A stretch of DNA of 64,000 bases from Carex sylvatica (Eukaryota; Streptophyta; Magnoliopsida; Poales; Cyperaceae). Below, in pieces: positions 11,757-23,688 of the stretch. The position numbers and the translations under genes are program-made. Location: contig CAXKVR010000359.1 in assembly GCA_964058845.1 (NCBI GenBank), forward strand, positions 1 through 64,000, in the 5' to 3' direction. Position 1 is the first letter of the stretch. Each line of letters opens with the position of its first letter. The notes under the pieces are model-generated. The model was not told the origin of the DNA. It was given only the letters and a program-made list of their open reading frames with translations, and did no database searches.

Positions 11757-12290
11757 ACGAAATTTTTTTAGTTACCACGGTAAAAATTCAAAATTAATTA
11801 GTTGTCATTTTTAACTTTAAAATTGACAAACCACTATCCACGCTACCGCACGGATTTTGATGCATGCGCCACAGCTTGCGCACCAATTATTTTTAGTTCA
11901 GTTTTGTTGTGCACATAATTTGTAGTATAAAACGCTGATTGATTATGCATATAATTTATAGTAATTTGTGCATCAACTTAGTGCAAAACACTGCTCAGAT
12001 TGTTGCGTATAATTTGTTGTAGTAATTTTTAGTTCAAACTTAATACAAAATGTTATTGTTAAGTATGTTTTATTTTCTATAATTTCTCTGTCTAACTTAA
12101 TACAAACATATAATTCTAAATACCACAAAACAAAACATAATAAAACATAATAGAATAGAGAAAAATCTTAGTCCCAAAATTGTGCGCGAACTGAATTTGC
12201 GAGATTTTTTTTTTTTTTCAATTTTGAAGTTTAGGGTTTAGGGTTTAGGGTTTACCGTGGTACCGGTAACTAGAATTTTTTTTGGTTCTG
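11757..12290. mobile_element. Probable inverted-repeat element carrying telomere-type repeats
   Basis: AAATTTTTTTAGTTACCACG near 11760 is mirrored by GGTAACTAGAATTTTTTTTG near 12263. Flanking TGGTATTA and TGGTATTC agree at 7 of 8 bases, suggesting an hAT-size duplication. Near the right end it holds a run of TTTAGGG units. Confidence 0.4.
12232..12255. repeat. Interstitial plant telomere-type repeat
   Basis: Three consecutive TTTAGGG units precede TTTACCG. This is the Arabidopsis-type telomere repeat at an internal position. Three units are too few to suggest a former chromosome end. Confidence 0.7.
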
Positions 12291-12589
12291 GTATTCCTTC
12301 AAAATGCATCATATCATATTCCTCTCCAAGCCAAGTATTTGCACTCTTGTATAGCATTTTATATCAATGACAAAATAGAGACATAAATGTTATTTTCATT
12401 AAATAAAAAAGAAAAGGAAAACGCATCATTGAAAAATCCTACACAAAGATTGAACGTATTTTTGAACTCTTGAGGTGCACATTAAAACGGACTTCTATAG
12501 TTTTCATAGGCACTGAATTGATTTTGATCCGGTTGAAATTAATTCGGACCGTCCGTTTATTACTGCACCCCCTCCAATATCCAAGGGAC

Positions 12590-12839
12590 CATGTGACAAA
12601 TGAATTATTTGGATTTAGTTCGGCAAGATTAAAAATTCGTAATTCGGGTAAAATTTGGTAATGATTCGGAATTATCCGGATCAGAGATTTCAGTCCTATA
12701 AGAGAGAAAAAAAATAAAAATAAAAAGTTATGGGAAAAATTCAAAAAAAAATCGTAAAATTCAGAAAAAGTTCTTATAATTCGATCAAAGTTCAGTTAAC
12801 CGAATAAACTAAACAAATTATTCGCGAATCTTGTTATGT
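12590..12839 (+). mobile_element. hAT-type MITE, family C, copy 2
   Basis: CATGTGACAAATGAATTATT at the left and GCGAATCTTGTTATG at the right match the termini of the 5566 copy. The 12-bp sequence TATCCAAGGGAC is present on both flanks, longer than the usual 8 bp, so the exact end is ambiguous by a few bases. Confidence 0.65.
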
Positions 12840-12870
12840 ATCCAAGGGACACGCACTCTGTAGTCTGTAC

Positions 12871-13211
12871 CATAGTGACAAAATACCCGAATTATACCCG
12901 TTTAATTCTTTTTTGAGGTGATGTCGAACCGAACGTCGAATTATTCGGTTGACCGAACTTTGACCGAATTAAACCCGAATAATTCCCAAATTTTACGAAC
13001 TTTTTCCAAATTTTCCGAATTATTCACGAATTTTTTCCGAATTTTTCCAAGAACAATTTTTTTATTGTTTTTTGTTTTTTTGCTCCTTTGCAGGACTGAA
13101 ATTTCTGCTTCGGATAATTCTGAATTATTTCTGAATTATACCTGAATTATTTCCGAATCACGAATTTTTGATCTCGTCGAACCGAATCTGAATAATTCAT
13201 TTGTCACTATG
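12871..13211 (-). mobile_element. hAT-type MITE, family C, copy 3 (inverted)
   Basis: It starts CATAGTGACAAA and ends TTTGTCACTATG, with an exact 8-bp duplication GTCTGTAC on both sides (12863-12870 and 13212-13219). The interior is rich in CCGAATTATTC words. It sits 31 bp from copy 2 in the opposite orientation. Confidence 0.75.
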
Positions 13212-13710
13212 GTCTGTACAGGCGGTCACTAGAAAGATGGTTGTCTCGTGAGTGCCACAGAAAATCTGTTACTGAAAACATGTTTTTTTTTTTTTTTTTT
13301 TGAGGAAATACTGAAAAACAGGTTGGATCTGACATGGAACAAACATGGACCAGGATCGAAACGAGTAATTTATTCTTTATTAAAATCGAATTATTGGCGC
13401 ATTCTACATGCTCCTTCTCAGAAACCAGTCATGATTTAATCATGCTCTTTCTCTCTCTGGGGTCCACATTGATAAGAAAAGATTGGTTTAGGTACCGTGC
13501 ATCACAGCTATCTTATTAATTAATTTATCATTTATCAAATTCAGATTAATATGGTTTGAGGAAAAGAATATTCAGTTCTCAACGGCACGATACGCAATGC
13601 AACTTATATCAACCAATTATATTATCAAAGTACCCATCAAATCTCCTTGAATAAGAGAAAATAGGAAAAAAAAATAAACTTTTTTCTCTCTCATCTTCTC
13701 TGGTCTCTAC

Positions 13711-14032
13711 CGTAGTCACATAATTCACGAATTAAATCTGAATTAAATACGAATTAAATTCAAATAATTTATTTTCTTGTAATTTTGAATTGAACGCTTG
13801 AATTATTCTGTTGATAGAACTTTGATCGAATTAAACCCGAATAATTAGATAATTTTATAATTTTTTCAAACTTATTTCAATTTTTTTTTTTTTGCTTTTT
13901 TGACTCTCTTACATGACTGAGATATTTGATCCAGATAATTTCAAATTATTTCTAAATTATACACGAATTATCTCCGAATTATAAACTTTTAACCTCACTG
14001 AACTGAACTCGAATAATTCATTTATCAATGTG
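13711..14032 (-). mobile_element. hAT-type MITE, family C, copy 4 (inverted)
   Basis: It starts CGTAGTCACATAATTCACG and ends ATTCATTTATCAATGTG. The flanks GTCTCTAC and ATCTCTAC form an 8-bp duplication with one mismatch. The interior is collinear with copy 3. Confidence 0.7.
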
Positions 14033-14910
14033 ATCTCTACCCTCCCCTTTTTAACAAATAAAATAAATATAACGCGTATACAAATACAGCCTACGCTGCG
14101 GTACGCGCTAGTATTTTAAATTTTCGTATAAAAATCTCTTCAAAATCTTTTGACTGTGGAAACTATAACCAATCCTATCCGTTAAAAAACTTATGAAATC
14201 CAACGGATAATCCACGTGTCACCCATCCAACGATCGATCAAGTCTCCTTATTTCTTTGACTCGGCGTTATATTCGCACTTTGTGTTGTCGAAACGGATTC
14301 TTCGTAGGTTACGTCATTTCGAATTTTTTTCACAAATCATAATTAATAAATGAAAAATTAGGAAACCAATATTGTTTTTTTTTTCAAAAACCATAAAGAT
14401 CGGACCGCATGGATTGTTCGGTCTCCAATTTTTTTTTCTCCGAACCGCATGGATCGTTCGGTCTCCAATTTTTTTTTTCACGAAACTGCCACAGAAGATC
14501 CTGGAATTTTCAATTTTTTCACTGAACCGGACAGACCGTCCGGTCTCCTTTTTTTTTTTTTCTTCAGACCTTCCCAACCATTCAATCTCCCATTTGAGAT
14601 CATTTTTTTTGGTTTTTTAATGCAACCCGTGGCCATGTTCCTTCTTTATTCATTCCTTCTCTCCATCTTTCTTCTCCTTTCTCTCTGCTTCTTCTTTCTC
14701 CCTGCGTGCTTCTTTCTTCCTCCATCTAATTTTTTTTTTAACTCTCATAATTAGTGTAATTTTTATTGTAATCACATAAGTTTGTTTATTTTTGAAAGAA
14801 GAACAATAAGAGCTTCAGATCTACCATTTCGTTAGGTATGTATTTAATTTTTTTTATTTTTGTTAAATAATACGTAATTATGAATAAATGATTAGAATAA
14901 ATGATTTATG

Positions 14911-15022
14911 TTGTAATTGTAGTATAAATAAATGGTTTATTTTGTAATTGTAGTATAAATAAATAGTGTATGTGAATTGTAGTATAAATAAATAGTGTAT
15001 GTGTAATTGTAGTATAAATAAA
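14911..15022. repeat. 30-bp tandem repeat inside the MULE
   Basis: About four units contain GTAATTGTAGTATAAATAAA, with starts near 14911, 14942, 14972 and 15001. Confidence 0.7.
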
Positions 15023-15094
15023 AATTAAAAAGTTTACTTTATCTTTACTTTAAATTTATTTGCAAAAAATTCACAGATAACAAACGATTTTTGT

Positions 15095-15262
15095 TTGCAA
15101 AAATGATGAAAACAGTAATTTTTGGAGAAAAAACTTTGCAAAAATGATGAAAACAGTAATATCTGGAGAAAAAACATAGATAAAAAATGATGAAAATAGT
15201 AATATCCGGAGAAAAAACATAGATCAAAATGATGAAAACAGTAATATCCGGAGAAAAAATAA
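15095..15262. repeat. About 45-bp tandem repeat inside the MULE
   Basis: Four units contain AATGATGAAAACAGTAAT followed by a TGGAGAAAAAAC or CCGGAGAAAAAAC tail. They are imperfect and immediately precede the right subterminal palindromes. Confidence 0.65.
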
Positions 15263-15706
15263 AAATAGATCGATGAAAAAGAAAAAAAAGGAGAGACCGG
15301 AAGGTCCGTCCGGTCTTGAGAAAAAAAAAATAGAGACCGGATGGTCCGTTCGGTCTGAAAAAAAAAAATTTGCTAATCTTCTGTGGTAATTTCGTGAAAA
15401 ACAAAAAAAAATGAGAAAAAAAAAAACTGGAGATCGAACGGTCCGTCCAGTTCGGAGAAAAAAAAAATGAAGACCGGACAGACCGTCCGGTCTTTATGGT
15501 TTTTGAAAAAAAAAAACAATCATATTGCTTTCCTAATTTTTTATTTATTAATTATGGTTTGTGAAAAAAATTCCTTCATTTCTATACATTTTTACCTCCA
15601 AAAAAATTGAAATTGTTGCCAACCCTTTTTTCTTCATAAATAAATGTTCTCGCAACATTGTAACGATGTCGCTGTCGCCTTGTACTGACCTCCCATTCAA
15701 TTTCTT

Positions 15707-15715
15707 TATATATAT
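15707..15715 (+). promoter_or_regulatory. TATA box of the first BTB/TAZ gene
   Basis: TATATATAT lies about 140 bases upstream of the start codon, followed by a CT-rich leader (15740-15800). The position fits a core promoter; the transcription start itself is not visible. Confidence 0.5.
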
Positions 15716-15855
15716 CTAACCTCGGTTGAGGGGTAGATCTCTCTCTTCTCTTCTTGATCTTCTCTCAAGTCTCATCTCTTTTGTTTCCTCTCTCTCCTAA
15801 ACAACACAGAAGCTCAGTTCGATCGCGTGCTTTGGAGTTTCGAAGGATTTGAAAA

Positions 15856-18800
15856 ATGCGAGTAAAAAGCACTAATAATTGCATCCGCAAATCACACGAG
15901 GATGGTACGGATATGGTACCGCCAACTGATGTGCAAATCGTGACCTCTGATGGAAACACCATTGCTGCTCATTCCAGCGTTCTGGTAATTGAGCAAATTA
16001 AGAATTGATGATTATTATAGTTGATTTATAAATTGATGTGTCAATTCTGATTATTGGTTTGCTGTTTTAGTCATCGGCATCGCCGGTTTTAGAGAGGATG
16101 ATCTATCGTGCCAGAAAAGGCTGGAATAGTGACAGTACAATTAGAATACTAGGTGTACCATCTGATGCTGTTATTGCCTTTGTTCAGCTCCTCTATTCCT
16201 CCTGGTATGTTCTTATTCTTGTTATTCCAATTTCAATTAACAATAAAATTTGCTATGACCCTTTTTACTATCAGTAGAATCAATTTCTTACAATTCTTCG
16301 TAAATCTGAACCTCACAAATCCCGATTAAATTATCTAGGATGGCAACACTATCTTCTCCGGAAATCGAGGATGTAATGGACCAGCACTGCCTCCAGCTCC
16401 TCGCCATGTCACACAAATACCGTGTACCATGGCTCAAGAGAAGCTGTGAAGCAGCAGTGGCAGTGCAACTGACACCCGACAAAGCAGTAGATGTGTTGAA
16501 GCTTGCCAAATTATGCGATGCACCGAGGCTGTACCAGGGGTGCATGCAGCTGGTGGCAAAGGATTTCTTGGCTGTGCAGGAATCAGATGGCTGGAAGTTT
16601 GTGCAGAGGCACGATACGGTACTCGAGCTAAAGATTCTTCAATTCTTGGAAGATTCTGACGAGGTTCGTTGCATCTTTTAGATTTTGAATTTGTACATGT
16701 GCTAAATTTCTTGTATGGACATAAAATTCTGTATTTTATAATTGATAAGACAATAAAACTAGAGTGTGATGTGCTCATCAAGAAAGATTGTTGAGCACAC
16801 ATCTAAAAGACTATTGCATTGGCTTCGAACTATAAATTCAAACCGTTGAAATTCAAATAATTCGTGAGTGATGCATATACATGCAAAAAATTTTAAGTTT
16901 CGAATTTATTTAGTACATGGTCAATCGGTCAAAACAATGAACATTTTATAAGTTTTTTTTTTTAATTATTTTATGTATTAATTTTTCATTATTGTTTTGA
17001 CCGTTTGACCATGTGCTAAATAAATTCAAAACTTTAAATTTTTTGCATATATATACATCACTCACGAAGCATATAGATTTTAACGGTTTGAATTCGTAGT
17101 TCGAAATCAATTCAATAGTCTTTTGAATGAGCACATCACACTCTAGTTTTGTTCTTGATAAGATCTAAACGGCATATTAATTTTTAAAAAACAAGGTCTA
17201 TTTGCACAGTGGTGTTAGATTGGAAAGGAATATTGACGGTTTGGTGCCACCGAATCTGGGGATGAAAATTGGATTTATCTTAAATATTTGTGATGAAGCT
17301 TGAGATTTTTAATAAAGCTTTAGCACGAAGTGAGAATCTGATTGGTGATATGCTCATTCAAAAGCTATTGGATTGATTTCAAAAAGCAGCCTTAAGAAAA
17401 GTCAGAATGGACGATCGGATGGGAAAAATAGAGGAAATGTAGGATTGCTTATCAGAAAATTTGTATCGATCCTTTCCATAAGATATCATTTATGTCGCTT
17501 TCATGATAGTACAATAAAAATCTATTAGATTATATAGGATTCATGCCCCATCCTTTGTGATGCTCTATGGCCAATTGTCAATTGGTTTCTAAAAGCAAAA
17601 TCATTTCTTAATCTGAACCGATCTCTTATCTTTTGTGGGGAATTTACTTTTACTATGAAACAGTAGCAAATAGGCAGGGAGTTGAAATGAAAAATCTGGT
17701 GATATTTTCGTAAAGAGGGTTTTCTCATGTAACTCATATTATATATCTCTATATATCTCTGTTTTTAAAGTCCAAACTGTCAATCTGAACTGTTCAACAT
17801 GATATCTATACTAAAATATATTTCGGGATTAAAGTTTTATAATTTTTGTAATTTTTTTACTAGTTTTTAAGATATATACAAATCAAAAATAGTGATTTTC
17901 TGCATATCTAAAAAGCAGTAAAAAAATATATCAACATATTAAACTTTGAAAATAAAAATATAAAATAAAGGTATGATGAACTTTGAAAATAAAAATATAA
18001 AATAGAGGTATGATGAGGTATAAAATAAGGCATTGAAACCCTCATGTTTCGTACATTAGTCTAAAAAAATATCTGCAATGCATCTAGCAAACTGTGCCAC
18101 AAAGAAATCATCGTTGTCATAATAAAGAGAGAACATCTCACTTTGGCAATAGGACAAGTTTTGTGTAAAATCTTGTTCATGGCAAGAGAGATCGTTCATG
18201 TCGCTTTCAACGTGCTTCTCATGGTTAGAAAAAATATTTATTAGGTATGCTTCCATTTGAAAGCAAAAGGAGACCGTCCCTGTCGCTGTCTTAGGTCCTA
18301 GCCAAAAAACAAAACAAAAGTTGTTTTCCAGCTATTATCTATTGACTTCTGTAGCTGTCCTCACAACTCATTTTCTTCACGTGAGTTGTGACTTGTGTGA
18401 AACAATTTTAAGTCTAAAAAGATCTTTTCAGAATATGTCAAACAATATTAATCTATGATAAAAAAAATTGATGAACTAGGAACTTTCTGTTTTGGAACTC
18501 AGAAATAATTTTCCTTAATTGTACGACATTAAAAGTTCCTAGATTTTGCTTACTCTGTTGAATTTTTAAGTAGTAAGACACTAATCTGGTAAACTCAAAA
18601 TTACAGAGGAAAAAACAATGGAAGCAGCAAAGAGCGGCTCAGCAGGTATACCAGCAACTGAGTGAAGCCATGGATTGCCTCCAGCACATCTTCAATGATG
18701 GATGCACACAGACAAGAGAGCCGTGCGCCCAGTCCGATAGTTGCCAGGGGCTGAGATCACTGATACAGCACTTTGCAACATGCAACAAGAAGCTGGCACA

Positions 18801-19465
18801 GGCAGGAGGCTGCCTCCGTTGCAAGAGAGCATGGCAGTTGTTTCACCTCCACTCCACCACATGCAATGAATTAAAACATTGCAAGGTTCCTTTCTGCAGG
18901 TAATTAATGAAAATCCAATGCTATACTTGCAAGTAGTTCAGATTATAGTCTTGCATTATTTATTTAGTTACATGGACAATTAACAAGAAATACCAATTTG
19001 GACAATTATAAATAAATTACAATAGATGAAAAACAATATTTTGTATGGTTATATTCTTGTAGAACAGTAAAAAGATCATACAATATATATATTCAAGCCA
19101 TTGCGTCTTTTTTGTCGATTATACAATTGACTGATATTTTGAAATTGCTTTACTTGCTACCTTCATCATTTTTTATCTCCCTGGCATAATCTAAAAAACA
19201 CATCAGATATGAAAACCAACAATATTTTTGCCTACACTGTAGTATCCCTCTAATAATTTTTTAGATCAAACAAAACTAATACTTGAGTTCCTTTTGTCGA
19301 TTGAACAGTCATTTCAAGACAAAAACGCAAGCAGAAAAGTTGGACAAGACATGGAGACTGCTGGCAAAGAAGGTGGCCACTGCCAAGGTGATGTCTTCTT
19401 TGGCTAGCAGGACGAGGCCAGAAGTGGTAGCCAAGTCATGCGCAAAGTACATGGGAAGAAAGTAG
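15856..19465 (+). CDS. BTB/POZ and TAZ domain protein, copy 1
   Basis: BT proteins are plant scaffolds that join a CUL3-binding BTB domain to a TAZ zinc-binding domain and a C-terminal calmodulin-binding segment; they act in gametophyte development, nitrogen responses and stress. Exons are 15856-15984, 16071-16204, 16339-16663, 18607-18899 and 19309-19465, giving 345 residues. The BTB fold starts at DVQIVTSDGNTIAAHSSVL (about residue 25). A BACK-like helix region follows, then the TAZ domain with regularly spaced Cys/His (for example HFATCNKK, CLRCKRAW, HSTTCNE). The basic C-terminus contains KTWRLLAKKV. An in-frame TGA just upstream supports the start. Intron 3 (1.9 kb) holds a foldback element. 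Its tandem paralogue is at 26973. Confidence 0.9.
16751..17154. mobile_element. Foldback element, group A, in a BTB/TAZ intron
   Basis: The ends AATAAAACTAGAGTGTGATG and the complement of CATCACACTCTAGTTTTGTT are inverted repeats, and almost the whole 404 bp folds back on itself. The exact 9-bp direct repeat TTGATAAGA occurs on both sides (16742-16750 and 17155-17163), supporting Mutator-type insertion. Inner arms show the GTGATGCATATACATGCAAA and GACCATGTGCTAAATAAATT blocks shared by group A. Confidence 0.75.
17745..17960. repeat. Group B foldback fragment
   Basis: AAAGTCCAAACTGTCAATCTG, a TTTTTTTACTAGTTTTTAAG block and the reversed AAAAAGCAGTAAAAAAATAT block follow the group B inner-arm order. 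The right outer arm is lacking. Confidence 0.4.
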
Positions 19466-20110
19466 ATGGATATAAACCATATACTCATAGTTGGTATTAG
19501 CATTAGAAAAGTCTAGGTATAGAAAAAGTTGATACATACAACGATAATATGAGTTACAACAAGTTCGTTTACGATCTACAATTCCACATCAATATTTCAA
19601 ATTACTTAAAGAGTCTTGCTAATATGAGTTCTCTTGTAAACTTAATTGGAATATATAGTTCAATACACTGCTGAGAATACATCACCTTGTCCAATTATGA
19701 ACAATAAAGTCTACAAACATACAGGGAGAGAAAGAGCAAAAACAGCAAAAAAATTTGTACCAAGAAAATTCCCTTGTTTCCTGAATGAGTCAGGATTGCC
19801 CTCCAAAACCATTTCTCAAACAGAACATCAGTACCAGAACCAGAGTTAACATAAATTACAAAATGAAATAACCCACTAAATCAATTCTGATGAAGATCTA
19901 AGTTTGTGCAAAAACTTGAAGGAAAAAGAAAGTACTAATAACAATCACCGGAATGAAAACATTACTCTTTTGTTGGCCGCTGGCTATATCACAACTGGGT
20001 GGCTGCATCAATCTCCTCCACCAACATCTGTTCTTTATTCTTCTCAATTCTAAGAAAGAAAAAAAAAAAAAAAAAAAAACTCCATTTCATATGACCTGTC
20101 CCGGCATAAA
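19466..20110. other. Intergenic region between BTB/TAZ copy 1 and RPL2
   Basis: The 3' flanks of two convergent genes meet here. A poly(A) run lies at about 20057-20080. No further gene was recognised. Confidence 0.4.
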
Positions 20111-21457
20111 CTAAGCTGCTTTACGTTTTGCCACACTTGGCGACCGGTATCCTGCTTTAGTGGGCTTTCCCCAAGGTGAAACTGAAGGTCTACCTCCTTT
20201 GGTACGCCCCTCACCTCCACCATGGGGATGATCCACCGGATTCATTGCAACACCACGAACAACAGGGCGTCTGCCTAACCATCGGCTGTGCCCCGCTTTT
20301 CTGAGTTTTTGCATGCCATGGCTGGGATTAGAGACTACACCAATGGTAGCACGGCATTGTGAATCGACGATCTTCTCAGCACCTGAAGGAAGGCGCAGAA
20401 CACACTGTGCACCTGGCTCCTTGATTACTTTAGCATAAGTACCTGCTGCCCGAACCATCTTCCCACCCTGACCGGGGCGGCATTCGATATCATGCACCAA
20501 TGTTCCAATCCGTACATCGGCTAATGGTATGCAATTGCCAACTTTTGAATTTTGATCAACTATATCGTACTGATTATCTGAAGAGGCAGAAAATGTAGTA
20601 TTGCCAGGTCGCATCGAGCTGCTTTTGGAAGGTTTTGAGGAATCACAATTCATCACTGTACTACCTGGTGGGCAATGGTGACTTGCCAATATGTAAGACA
20701 CTGGTACACAAGCAACCTTTCCCTTTGACCCTTCACTTGTACCAATAGACTTCTTTGCCAAGCTACTGGAGCAGCTAGCTTGTACCGGAAGCGAAGGTTT
20801 TTTCTTCAGATCATTCTGCCAAGAGAGAGCAGCTTGGCGCCTCATCCTCTGTGTCCAGAGAACACCATCCGATGCCCATTTTTGAATTTCAGAAAGAGAA
20901 AATGTTTCTTTTCCTTCTACATTTCCTCTCAATTGAGGAGCGAAAAAAGCAGGCTTCGCTCCAGCCAAAGCTATCCTCGGTAAACTGAAGTGGCTACCAG
21001 AGTGAAGGGATGGAATCTCTCCCTTACCAAGAGAAGAGTACAGTACAGAAGAAGCTGCCTTTTCTAGATCCGCTCTACCAGGCAACGCCGCAAATGAAAA
21101 TCGATTGGAGACGTCAGCCGTGGTAGATTCTAGGATCTGAGGCGGGGGAGAGAGCTCTTGTACCTTCTGGAGGTTCCTCCGGCGGAGGAGCTTTACCCCT
21201 TGGACCCATCGCACCAGAGCGATTCTAGAGGAACGGTTGGGATCGTACTCGATCCGCTCCACAACGCCAACCGCCGAGGTGCTCCGCTTCAGATCAATTT
21301 TTCTCTGCGATCGCTTTGCTCCGCCGCCGCGATGAAAAGAGGTGATGCGCCCGGCGGAGTTCCTTCCCGCCGACTTCGAGGAGCCCAGAGTCAGACGCCT
21401 CAGCGCTCCCTCCTTCACCCGATCCTTCACGACTGAGAGAGCAGACTGGCTCGACAT
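20111..21457 (-). CDS. RPL2: Mitochondrial ribosomal protein L2 (uL2m), nuclear gene
   Basis: L2 binds 23S-type rRNA domain IV and is needed for subunit joining and peptidyl transfer. This intronless 448-residue protein has both L2 halves. The N-terminal part (about 20-95) has [19 protein letters not shown] and [19 protein letters not shown]. The C-terminal part (about 310-448) has [11 protein letters not shown] and [13 protein letters not shown] (405-417), with the family's conserved active-region histidine. About 200 poorly conserved residues separate the halves, as in plant mitochondrial L2, so the protein is far longer than the 273-residue bacterial form. The basic, acid-poor N-terminus fits organelle import. 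In some plants the gene is split or partly mitochondrial; here it is one nuclear reading frame. Confidence 0.9.
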   Translation of the reverse strand: MSSQSALSVVKDRVKEGALRRLTLGSSKSAGRNSAGRITSFHRGGGAKRSQRKIDLKRSTSAVGVVERIEYDPNRSSRIALVRWVQGVKLLRRRNLQKVQELSPPPQILESTTADVSNRFSFAALPGRADLEKAASSVLYSSLGKGEIPSLHSGSHFSLPRIALAGAKPAFFAPQLRGNVEGKETFSLSEIQKWASDGVLWTQRMRRQAALSWQNDLKKKPSLPVQASCSSSLAKKSIGTSEGSKGKVACVPVSYILASHHCPPGSTVMNCDSSKPSKSSSMRPGNTTFSASSDNQYDIVDQNSKVGNCIPLADVRIGTLVHDIECRPGQGGKMVRAAGTYAKVIKEPGAQCVLRLPSGAEKIVDSQCRATIGVVSNPSHGMQKLRKAGHSRWLGRRPVVRGVAMNPVDHPHGGGEGRTKGGRPSVSPWGKPTKAGYRSPSVAKRKAA

Positions 21458-21589
21458 TTATTTGCTGTCAATGGAGGTGGCAGTGGTGGAGAGGGGATTG
21501 ATTGGGGCAGCCGCCGGAGGGATCGGAAGCAACAAGGGTTTTGGTCTTCTTTGTTTTTTGGTTTCTTTCGGCCTGGCCTCATGCTAACG

Positions 21590-21885
21590 GATCCCAGATC
21601 CGGTATCAGAATCCGTATTCGTATTTACGACACTTGTCAGAATACAGGAATGCAAAAATTCGCATCCTCTGAGATATCTCATATTTTGCGTGACTTTTTG
21701 GAAAATATCAACGATGCAATACGTTCTGCGCGAATCTCAAAGCTCAAATAATACTGCCCCCTACGTCACCCCCGAATAGACACCGGACACGTAAGTCACG
21801 CAAAATATGAGATATCTCGGAGAGTACGCACTCGGAATGCAATCGGATGAGACTGTATCCGGATCGTATGAGAATTTTTATGGAC
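21590..21885. repeat. Foldback element upstream of RPL2
   Basis: CTCTGAGATATCTCATATTT and TGCGTGAC near 21668 are mirrored by GTCACGCAAAATATGAG and ATATCTCGGAGAG near 21797. Outer sequences rich in GATCCGGTATC also pair loosely. It lies about 150-450 bases upstream of the RPL2 start codon and could touch its promoter. Confidence 0.55.
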
Positions 21886-21995
21886 TAGTTCAATATGCGC
21901 GCGAGATATCATTTATATTTCTATTAATTTTGCTTACAAATTTGAACAAATGGTATTTATCAATAACTTATATTCATTAAATAGATACTTGGAGT

Positions 21996-22398
21996 AAAAT
22001 TAGAGTGGGATGCGCTCATTAAAAAAAATTCTTCAAGAATATAATAAATTGATTCAAAACGATAAATTTAAACTATTAAAATTCATCAATTTCATGAGTA
22101 ACATCAATTTCATGAATAATGTATGTACATGCATAATTTTATAAATTTTGAATTTATTTACTACAAGATTAAGTGGTAAAAAAGAATGATAAAAAATAAT
22201 ATATATATTTTTTTTATAAAAGTCAAACTTTTTTACTGCTTGATTTTGTACTAAATAAACAAACTTTCAAAAAAGTTTATGTACATGCACTAATGAAGTA
22301 GATGAATTTCAACGGTTTGAATTCATCATTAGAAAATAATCCGACAAAATTTTGGAGTTGTGCTCACAAACCACTCATGATGAACACATCTAGACTGG
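21996..22398. mobile_element. Foldback element, group A
   Basis: The left end AAAATTAGAGTGGGATGCGC and right end GATGAACACATCTAGACTGG are diverged versions of the GTGTGATGTGCTCAT outer arm seen at 16751. The inner arms carry the ATGTACATGCATAATTT and TTTCAACGGTTTGAATTC blocks. Confidence 0.6.
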
Positions 22399-22627
22399 AA
22401 AAAACGTGTCGTTCCGTGGCCAAAATATTAGGGATGGTCACGACACGCAAATGATCACGCCACGTCTGTAACTAGATAATTCATGTGTCGTGACAAATTT
22501 TCTAAAAACAGTAATGACACGGACACGCGAATCACAACACATAATTAATATGCGTGTTGTATCGTTTCATATTATAACCGTGTCGTTCTATAACAGAGTC
22601 AAACTCCACCATACTATTTTTCTCACT

Positions 22628-22745
22628 CTAAACATTTTTTTTTTTGAAGGTTGGTGGCGAAGTACCACCAACAGATATATTAATAAGAAAAGTTATTTAC
22701 ATTGGACTACCTAGTCCAACTTACATTCAAATTGATCACTTAACT
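22628..22745 (-). mobile_element. LINE 3' end with poly(A)
   Basis: A T-run on this strand adjoins GAAGGTTGGTGGCGAAGTAC and CACCAACAGATATATTAAT, a short hairpin. Read on the minus strand this is the hairpin plus poly(A) tail that ends many plant L1-type LINEs. No coding sequence remains. Confidence 0.4.
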
Positions 22746-23688
22746 ATCAAAAATAGATCTCACTCTAAACATTATACCCTATCTTTGCTCTAATCCTTCT
22801 GTCTTTTGTGCCAAATATTTATATGCAGTTCTAGATGAAAAAAAAAATGTATAAAATAACTGCACTTGTTTGTGCTTTCAAATTTTTACCAAAAAGTAAC
22901 GATCCACATTTTAAATGATCTTCTGGGATGAATTTAATTCGGATTAATGAGATTTCCGATCTAATTACATAATGCCATTGACAATTAAAGATGTTTCTCA
23001 AAGAATAATGGAAATCCAATTAATTAGTGTGGCCCATTTATTTTAAATGCATAATTTCAGTATTTTTTTTTTATAAAAGGCGTAAAATGTATATTAAAAC
23101 CATGAGTCAACTTACAACCAAAACATACTGAGTTGAGTCCGAATTAAAAAGACACACAATTTAAAATAGAGAAAAACACAAAAGCCTTTCGTTTAAGCAA
23201 CCACCAAAAACTGTAATAGAAAAGTTATAAACTAAAGCTAATTTCAGTATGAAATAATGCCTTCTTTTCTTAATTTTGTTTACTTCTTTGGCTGCATTTC
23301 TGTTATTGTTGCATGTCACTGTAGACAACAATAATTCGTCGACAAAATGAATAAACATAATTTAAGTTACAGAATGTTGGCAAAAAAATATCTTTAACTC
23401 TAGAAATATGTATGAAAATCTCGAGGAAAAGATGATTATAAAAATCTAGTAAAATATCTAGGACTAAATATATCTAAAAAATAATGAAGATATGAGTAGA
23501 AATATTTAGATATTTTATATGATGTGTCATAAATCTAGAATTTTCTTAAGATAATATAAATTGAGATTTAACAAACAAGCCAAGAAGAAAATAAGTAAAC
23601 ATAGTTTTTTTTTTTTGGAGAAATAATAATTAAGTAAACATAGTCAGTACATAAAAAATTAACAACAATCAAACTATTTGAGTTGTGA
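22746..23688. other. AT-rich spacer, nothing recognised
   Basis: No gene, clear foldback or long terminal repeat was found between the LINE end and the next group A element. Confidence 0.35.

Larger units (their letters stand above)
14321..15573. mobile_element. Mutator-like non-autonomous element with long terminal repeats
   Basis: About 85-bp terminal inverted repeats (14321-14403 and 15491-15573) start GAATTTTTTTCACAAATC. The flanks CGTCATTTC (14312-14320) and CTTCATTTC (15574-15582) are a 9-bp duplication with one mismatch, the size expected of Mutator-like transposition. Subterminal regions hold copies of ACCGGACAGACCGTCCGGT-like palindromes. The centre has a pyrimidine-rich leader-like stretch (14640-14735) and two tandem arrays. 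No transposase was found. Confidence 0.7.

Noticed and set aside
12439..12744. 101-codon frame on the minus strand
   Set aside because: It crosses the edge of an hAT MITE and has no protein-like features.
14372..14754. Phe-rich open frames near the MULE left end
   Set aside because: Poly(T) and CT-rich runs inside a transposon produce them.
18056..18256. 66-codon frame on the minus strand in the first BTB/TAZ gene's intron 3
   Set aside because: Checked for Copia or MULE motifs; none found, and no splice partners.
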